A DNA stretch of 42,015 nt from the NCBI GenBank assembly GCA_045589955.1, contig JAZNQD010000063.1, forward strand, positions 1-42,015, read 5' to 3'. This stretch comes from CAJGCS01 sp045589955 (lineage in GTDB: Bacteria > Bacillota_I > Bacilli_A > ML615J-28 > CAG-313). This document shows positions 38,324 to 42,015 of the stretch, piece after piece. Numbering within the stretch: position 1 is the stretch's first letter; the number at the start of each line of letters is the position of its first letter. The position numbers and the translations under genes are program-made. The notes beneath the pieces were generated by a model. It was not told where the DNA came from. It saw nothing but the letters and a program-made list of their open reading frames with translations, and searched no databases.

Positions 38324-38808
38324 CTATTCCTCCTTTACTAACTCTGGATTTTCGTATATGTTTCCGTATTACTTCTATATTTTCATAATCTCCTAATGGC
38401 TCATATTCCATTGAAACATCTCCAGTATTTACAGTTACATATTGAGCATATTCATTACTATACTCAACACTAAATCTGTGTTTCTTTCCTGAAAGTGTAG
38501 TCCATTCAATAACATCTCCCTCATATATCTCTTTTCCGTTTTTATCTTTTAGTCCTGTAAACTGTCCGTACTGTTTCAGGGTTTACATCAGCAAGCTTAA
38601 TGTGATTTTCCATATTCCAATCGCCTTGTACTTCAAAAATTATCTTATGTTTTATATTATTTTTTAATTTTTTATCTATTTCTTGAGTGTTACTTCCGTC
38701 ATCAAAGAAAAAATAATTAACTTCCTTAAATTTAAAGTAACTTCCATAATACCAATTATCTTTGTCGTATTTTTCAATTCCTTTTCCTCTAAACTTAATC
38801 TCTCTCAT
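38324..38808 (-). CDS. yopX: YopX-family phage protein needing two +1 shifts at CGG
   Basis: 160 residues after two skips. The start MREIKFRGKGIEKYDKDNWY is the YopX hallmark. At CGG 38568-38566 the frame would stop after eight codons; skipping the C gives NPETV-GQFTGLKDKNGKEIYEGD, exactly the family core. At CGG 38366-38364 skipping the C gives the family C-terminus IEVI-GNIYENPEL and a stop at 38324, just before the next gene. Three pieces in three frames are thus joined only by the CGG rule, which is the strongest single case. The role of YopX in phages is unknown; it may bind nucleic acid. ATG 38808 follows GGAGGAAAT. Confidence 0.93.
38364..38366 (-). other. CGG +1 recoding site 9 (ATA CGG A)
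   Basis: Second CGG of the YopX gene. Skipping the C gives Ile-Gly-Asn-Ile-Tyr, the conserved YopX ending; reading Arg runs on into the next gene's frame. Confidence 0.92.
38566..38568 (-). other. CGG +1 recoding site 8 (GTA CGG A)
   Basis: First CGG of the YopX gene. Skipping the C gives Val-Gly-Gln-Phe-Thr-Gly-Leu, the most conserved block of the family; unshifted reading stops after RTVYRTKR. Confidence 0.94.
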
Positions 38809-38816
38809 ATTTCCTC

Positions 38817-38924
38817 CTATCTCACTTTCTTTTTAAAAAACTTTCTTTGATACTCTAACATATTCTTTTTTATTTGTTCTTCTTTCTCTCTGTTTTTTAT
38901 ATATCCATTATCGTTTCCGTCCAT
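38817..38924 (-). CDS. Tiny basic protein
   Basis: 35 residues from ATG 38924 behind AGGAGGAAAT (MDGNDNGYIKNREKEEQIKK, then a basic end). A strong ribosome site and tight packing with neighbours argue that it is translated. Function unknown. Confidence 0.5.
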   Translation of the reverse strand: MDGNDNGYIKNREKEEQIKKNMLEYQRKFFKKKVR

Positions 38925-38935
38925 TTTATTTCCTC

Positions 38936-39094
38936 CTACCTCTCTCCTTCAAAATCATAATATCCTTCTTCCCTTAACTTCTTTATTGCTCTACTTACTT
39001 CTGTTTCGTATAAGTAGCATACTTCTGTATTTTCTGCTGAACATTCTTTTCTGGTACAGGGAAAGTGATAACATTTTATACATTTACGTTCCAT
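38936..39094 (-). CDS. Small Cys-rich protein
   Basis: 52 residues from ATG 39094: MERKCIKCYHFPCTRKECSA then VCYLYETEVSRAIKKLREEG. Four or five cysteines near the start suggest a zinc knuckle, followed by a helix. The ATG overlaps the preceding TAA (TAATG). Similar Cys-rich miniproteins are common in Clostridia phages. Confidence 0.65.
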   Translation of the reverse strand: MERKCIKCYHFPCTRKECSAENTEVCYLYETEVSRAIKKLREEGYYDFEGER

Positions 39095-39291
39095 TATTCC
39101 TCCTCTATTTTTACAAGAGCCTTCCTGTTTGGTATTTTTTTAAATTTGTTTTGTTTTTCTCTTCTTCTTGCTGCTGGACTTCCCCACCAATAAACTGTTC
39201 TAACTGTTACACCCATTTTTTCAGCTATCTCTTTTATTGATCCCATACATATAAATGTATCGCCTTTATATAAGGCATATTGTTTTTTCAT
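39094..39291 (-). CDS. Small HTH protein
   Basis: 65 residues: KKQYALYKGDTFICMGSIKE then IAEKMGVTVRTVYWWGSPAA and a basic tail. The second part is a helix-turn-helix of the kind found in small phage proteins that recognise DNA with an unusual WWGSPAARRR motif. It may regulate the middle genes. Confidence 0.7.
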   Translation of the reverse strand: MKKQYALYKGDTFICMGSIKEIAEKMGVTVRTVYWWGSPAARRREKQNKFKKIPNRKALVKIEEE

Positions 39292-39298
39292 ATTCTCA

Positions 39299-39454
39299 CT
39301 ATCCTTCTATTAATTTATTTGCTTTGCAGAACAACCAAAAATAAATTAGTGCCACCGCTTTTATTGCTATTACTCCTAATGTTATTGTTTCTACCTCACC
39401 TAATATCGCTAATATACTTAAAATAAATAATAATACTACTAAAAACTTTCTCAT
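39299..39454 (-). CDS. Small two-span membrane protein
   Basis: 51 residues from ATG 39454 behind AGGAGGTAAAACAA. Two hydrophobic helices (FLVVLLFILSILAILG and GVIAIKAVALIYFWLF). Function unknown; it may be involved in membrane modification or superinfection exclusion. Confidence 0.6.
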   Translation of the reverse strand: MRKFLVVLLFILSILAILGEVETITLGVIAIKAVALIYFWLFCKANKLIEG

Positions 39455-39466
39455 TTGTTTTACCTC

Positions 39467-39601
39467 CTAATTTATAAATAATGATTTTGAATTAATCTTG
39501 TTAAGATCAAGTATGTGTTGCCACTTTTCTATATCTTCTTCTGTTTTACTGTTAAATAACATATTCTTTACGTAATCTTCTAGACTAAAATAAGCTTCCA
39601 T
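39467..39601 (-). CDS. Tiny phage protein
   Basis: 44 residues from ATG 39601 (MEAYFSLEDYVKNMLFNSKT, then EKWQHILDLNKINSKSLFIN) behind GGTGATTAA. Function unknown; packing in the gene array supports it. Confidence 0.5.
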   Translation of the reverse strand: MEAYFSLEDYVKNMLFNSKTEEDIEKWQHILDLNKINSKSLFIN

Positions 39602-39612
39602 TTAATCACCCT

Positions 39613-39807
39613 TTATAATAATAATATTTCTTTCACTCTTCCTGATTTAGTGCAAATTACGTCCCACACTTTACCGTTCATTTCTTTTTCCATAACTTGA
39701 CAAGTTGGGCAATCTTCAAAATTATCTGGAAGTGCAACCATTAAATCTAGGTTTTCAACTTCTTTACCTTTATGCTTAATAAATGATTTTAATATTTTTT
39801 CTTCCAT
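39613..39807 (-). CDS. Small phage protein with CxxC
   Basis: 64 residues (LKSFIKHKGKEVENLDLMVA, DNFEDCPTCQVMEKEMNGKV, then CTKSGRVKEILL). The CPTC pair may bind metal. It is the first gene after the conditional-looking terminator at 39829-39871 and has a strong AGGAGGTATAAAGT ribosome site. Confidence 0.6.
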   Translation of the reverse strand: MEEKILKSFIKHKGKEVENLDLMVALPDNFEDCPTCQVMEKEMNGKVWDVICTKSGRVKEILLL

Positions 39808-39828
39808 ACTTTATACCTCCTTATATGC

Positions 39829-39871
39829 AAAAATGGGTGCTTTTACATGCGTTACCCTGTAAAAAACACCC
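39829..39871 (-). terminator. Terminator whose loop pairs with its own leader
   Basis: GGGTG-TTTTTTACA pairs with TGTAAAA-GCACCC on the minus strand, followed by ATTTTTG. The loop and adjoining bases include GTAACGCAT (39855-39847), the perfect 9-nt complement of ATGCGTTAC (39931-39923) upstream in the same leader. Pairing of the two would form a pseudoknot or an antiterminator, so read-through may be regulated. Confidence 0.7.
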
Positions 39872-39922
39872 ACTTTCTATATAAAATACCTTTCGGTAGT
39901 TATATACTATTTAATTGTCTTT

Positions 39923-39931
39923 GTAACGCAT
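39923..39931 (-). promoter_or_regulatory. Leader element complementary to the terminator loop
   Basis: ATGCGTTAC on the minus strand, a perfect 9-nt complement of the terminator loop at 39847-39855. It is transcribed about 15-25 nt after the promoter at 39948-39977. A small hairpin TACC-GAAA-GGTA lies between the two elements (about 39886-39897). Confidence 0.5.
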
Positions 39932-39947
39932 TTTCATATTTGGTATT

Positions 39948-39977
39948 ATTTTACTATAACTTTTTTGAGTTTGTCAA
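39948..39977 (-). promoter_or_regulatory. Promoter for the middle/late operon
   Basis: A perfect -35 TTGACA (39977-39972) and a -10 TAAAAT (39953-39948) with an 18-base spacer, facing the long array of small genes that leads to the terminase. It starts the leader with the regulated-looking terminator. Confidence 0.72.
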
Positions 39978-39996
39978 TAGTTTTTGTAAAAATATT

Positions 39997-40467
39997 TTAA
40001 ATTTTCAGTAAATTTTCATTTCTAACCTTTAAATATTCTATGAGTGAAATACCCACCATTGTGTCGAGCCACCTTTTCGACTTTTCCATTATCTCCGCTG
40101 TCTCTTCTCTTGTATAATTGTTCACATAAATATGTATTAGAATAGCTTTAAAAGGATTTCTTAACTTCATTATCGTTTGAAATATAACTAGATTATTATT
40201 TTTAAGTTTCATTAGTCCTACTGCATACTGTACCTCTAAATCTGCATTCTGTTGTTGTAGATCAACATATTCAGCCACACACTCCGCTGCTCTATCCATT
40301 AATCTTGGTGTACCTTTTGGCATATCACTTAAAACAGAAGTAGCATTTGTTGCACGTTCAAATAGCTCCTCTATTTTTCCATTTGATTTTTCATACTCAT
40401 TAATTATTGTTTGATTGTCAAAATACTCTTTAAGCTCTTTTTTTATGTCCTCTAAACTCAACTCCAT
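39997..40467 (-). CDS. Sigma-70 region 4-like / RinA-type late regulator
   Basis: 156 residues. The N-terminus is a coiled coil (ELKEYFDNQTIINEYEKSNG); the C-terminus (KLRNPFKAILIHIYVNNYTR, EETAEIMEKSKRWLDTMV) resembles the helix-turn-helix of sigma region 4 and of RinA/ArpU-type phage transcriptional activators. The promoter of the late gene array follows directly downstream, so it probably switches on that array. ATG 40467 follows GGAAGTGATATGTA. Confidence 0.78.
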   Translation of the reverse strand: MELSLEDIKKELKEYFDNQTIINEYEKSNGKIEELFERATNATSVLSDMPKGTPRLMDRAAECVAEYVDLQQQNADLEVQYAVGLMKLKNNNLVIFQTIMKLRNPFKAILIHIYVNNYTREETAEIMEKSKRWLDTMVGISLIEYLKVRNENLLKI

Positions 40468-40487
40468 TACATATCACTTCCTTTTGT

Positions 40488-40604
40488 TTATATCCATTTT
40501 TTTAATTCGTCTAAATCATTAGCTTTTTTTATTGTTTCTTTATAACTGTTTGTTACTACCATACCGCCTATAAAAGTTCCTATTATAATCCCTAGCCAAA
40601 ACAT
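40488..40604 (-). CDS. Tiny membrane-anchored protein
   Basis: 38 residues from ATG 40604 behind GGAGGTGGG: a hydrophobic N-terminal helix (FWLGIIIGTFIGGMVV) and a charged tail (ETIKKANDLDELKKWI). Placed between the helicase loader and the RinA-like gene. Function unknown. Confidence 0.6.
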   Translation of the reverse strand: MFWLGIIIGTFIGGMVVTNSYKETIKKANDLDELKKWI

Positions 40605-40615
40605 ATTCCCACCTC

Positions 40616-41467
40616 CTAAAATAAATTATTTTCTTCTCTTTTAGTTCTATTACTTCTACCTTCAACTTTTAAAATTACTGTACTCATTTCTAATATTCTA
40701 TCTACTGTTTTATCTAATAACCCTCTGTCTTGTACAAGTTCCTGCAATGAATAGTTACTAGTAAATATTGTAGGTTTCATATTGTTATACCTTTTATTAA
40801 TAACCTCGAATATCTTATCTTGTAACCAGGTATCCTCTCCATCTTTTGTTACTTTCTCTGTTCCTAAATCATCTATAAATAAAAAATCTACATTAGCTAT
40901 TTTATTTATTAAGTCAATCTCATTTCCATTACCTTTAAATGTTGCTCTAATACTTTTACTTATTTCAAAGAAGTTTGTAAATAATACTTGCTTATATTGC
41001 CTAATTAACTCATTTGCCATACAACTTGTTAAATGTGTTTTTCCTGTTCCTTTATCTCCATATATATATATTCCATAACCTTTTTCTAAAATTTCTTTGC
41101 TTTTTTCACAATACTTTTTACATCTGTTATAAGCTATATCAAATGTTTTATTTTCCCCTGTTATACAATTATCAAAATTAACATTTTTATATCTATCACT
41201 TAGTAAAGAAGCTTCCTGCAATTTTGCTAACCTTACTTGTCTTTCTATTTCCTTCTGCATTTGTTCTTCTTTATCCCTTGCTTCTGCTTGGCATTTACAT
41301 ATACATCTAACTACCCTTTTATTATTAAACACTTCTATAACTGTTGTTCTTGCTGTATTACATTTTTTGCAGTATATAACATCTTCTTTTTCGTATTCGT
41401 CTTCTTGTACTTCGATTTTAGATAAACTCTGCAAATTCTGATCCAGTAGATTTTTTATTGCTTCCAT
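40616..41467 (-). CDS. dnaC: DnaC/IstB-type helicase loader
   Basis: 283 residues. N-terminal zinc-ribbon-like Cys set (CKKC at 33-36 and CICKC at 55-59), then an AAA+ ATPase with Walker A GDKGTGKT at 137-144, Walker B VDFLFIDDLG at 193-202, and sensor-like TIFTSNYSLQEL. It loads the host or phage replicative helicase onto melted origin DNA. The start lies within the end of the replisome organizer gene (50-base overlap). Confidence 0.92.
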   Translation of the reverse strand: MEAIKNLLDQNLQSLSKIEVQEDEYEKEDVIYCKKCNTARTTVIEVFNNKRVVRCICKCQAEARDKEEQMQKEIERQVRLAKLQEASLLSDRYKNVNFDNCITGENKTFDIAYNRCKKYCEKSKEILEKGYGIYIYGDKGTGKTHLTSCMANELIRQYKQVLFTNFFEISKSIRATFKGNGNEIDLINKIANVDFLFIDDLGTEKVTKDGEDTWLQDKIFEVINKRYNNMKPTIFTSNYSLQELVQDRGLLDKTVDRILEMSTVILKVEGRSNRTKREENNLF

Positions 41468-42015
41468 TATTGTTTCCTCCTTCTATTGAATAATCATCAT
41501 TCCAACATTTTTGATTAAACCATGTTGAACCATTTTTATATTGCAACCATTCTACGCTATCAACATATTTTTTATATTTTTCTATTGCTTCTATAATGGT
41601 TTCTTTTGAAACATTATCTTTTCTTGCTTTAATATAATATTCTAATGCCTTTGATTTTCCTTGTTTTTTTGGATAAATAGCCCACACTTCTTCAAATTCT
41701 TTTTCTAATTCTTTCTTTTTATCTTTCTCTTCCTCTTTCTCTTCCTCTTTCTCTTTATTGTTGTTACAATTTGTTACGCTATCGTTACATTGTAACGCCA
41801 ATAAATCTTCTTTCTCTTTTAATCGTTTTCTATAATTCCTTACTCTCTCAGCACTTTCGCTTTCTTTTCCTGTGATTGGAGGTACTTCTGGTAAAAATAT
41901 AGTTCCGTCATCAAATATTTTCATTAAACCTAACTCACAAAAGATTTTTACTGCACTTCTTACAATATCAATATTAGTATCTGTAACCGCTGCTAGCATT
42001 TCATCATTGTAAGGA
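41418..42015 (-). CDS. Phage replisome organizer, C-terminal part (starts at 326 across the junction)
   Basis: The 3' part of the 260-residue replication-initiation protein. After the N-terminal winged-helix domain comes a charged low-complexity linker rich in Glu and Lys (KEKEEEKEEEKDKKK). The C-terminal segment has the FEEVWAIYPKKQGKSKALEYY motif region common in phage replication proteins related to DnaD or lambda O, and a conserved WLQYKNGSTWFNQKCW. The stop overlaps the start of the helicase loader gene by 50 bases, so the two are translationally coupled, as in many Firmicutes phage replication modules. Bases 41875-42015 duplicate 1-141. Confidence 0.88.
   Translation of the reverse strand, partial: PYNDEMLAAVTDTNIDIVRSAVKIFCELGLMKIFDDGTIFLPEVPPITGKESESAERVRNYRKRLKEKEDLLALQCNDSVTNCNNNKEKEEEKEEEKDKKKELEKEFEEVWAIYPKKQGKSKALEYYIKARKDNVSKETIIEAIEKYKKYVDSVEWLQYKNGSTWFNQKCWNDDYSIEGGNNNGSNKKSTGSEFAEFI
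41875..42015. repeat. Terminal overlap, second copy
   Basis: Second copy of the 141-base end overlap. It lies inside the replisome organizer gene, where a true packaging terminus would be unexpected, because the packaging genes are about 8 kb away. This favours a circular or circularly permuted molecule. Confidence 0.95.

Noticed and set aside
3094..38568. The CGG frame breaks as sequencing or assembly errors
   Set aside because: Errors inserting C before GG would also create breaks where CGG is out of frame, and would hit the plus-strand genes. All breaks coincide with in-frame CGG in minus-strand genes only. Raw reads are still needed for proof.
3094..38568. CGG as a reassigned sense codon (for example Gln, Trp or Gly read as a triplet)
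   Set aside because: A triplet reassignment does not change the frame, and the downstream protein families lie in the +1 frame. Only skipping one base restores them.
1..42015. CRISPR array or toxin-antitoxin defence system
   Set aside because: No regularly spaced direct repeats with unique spacers and no recognisable toxin-antitoxin pair were seen.

Overview
This is the complete genome of a temperate, siphovirus-like phage (or excised prophage) of an AT-rich, Firmicutes-type host, most likely a gut Clostridia member. Evidence: strong AGGAGG ribosome sites, SPP1/TP901-like head-tail gene order, a large serine recombinase next to a Cro/CI switch, and protein families usual in Clostridia phages. 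Bases 1-141 are repeated exactly at 41875-42015, so the contig closes into a circle of 41,874 bp and the gene cut by the window ends is one intact replication-initiation gene.

Layout, following minus-strand transcription: early genes from a Cro-like regulator at 5310 down to 533 (annealing protein, SSB, NinB-like, RusA, methyltransferase). Then comes a promoter plus attenuator-like leader (341-488), the replisome organizer (326 across the junction to 41418), a DnaC-type helicase loader, and a sigma/RinA-like late regulator (39997-40467). A promoter with a conditional-looking terminator follows, then about 20 very small genes (39807-34459), the packaging region, terminase, portal, minor head protein, scaffold, capsid, connectors, tail tube and chaperones. 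The tape measure gene is interrupted by a group I intron, and is followed by Dit, Tal, a tailspike, lysis genes and an SGNH-esterase fibre. Only the repressor (5484-5822) and the integrase (6107-7933) lie on the plus strand.

The most striking observation is a recoding pattern. Nine in-frame CGG codons occur in minus-strand genes. At eight of them the reading frame breaks unless the C is skipped and translation resumes at the GGN that follows. The ninth sits near a gene end and also gives a tidier gene boundary with the skip. Skipping restores conserved protein families: YopX (two sites), two NUMOD4/HNH endonucleases (three sites), a beta-helix tailspike, a pre-terminase Cys-rich protein and a small early/middle protein. 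I found no CGG that must be Arg in any minus-strand gene, and no frame break away from CGG apart from a normal -1 site in the tail chaperones. In contrast, the plus-strand repressor (1 CGG) and integrase (3 CGG) need CGG read as Arg, and skipping would truncate both. The pattern is seen directly in the sequence. The mechanism (Ty3-like +1 shift at an unassigned or hungry codon, quadruplet decoding, or a lytic/lysogenic decoding switch) is inference. No tRNA gene was recognised in the window.

Other notable elements are a td-like group I intron with an HNH ORF in the tape measure gene, a free-standing HNH gene whose ribosome site is sequestered in a hairpin, dispersed 15-bp repressor operators, a serine recombinase with a helix-turn-helix domain inserted in its zinc ribbon, a minor head protein carrying an HEXXH metallopeptidase motif, and several structured intergenic RNAs.
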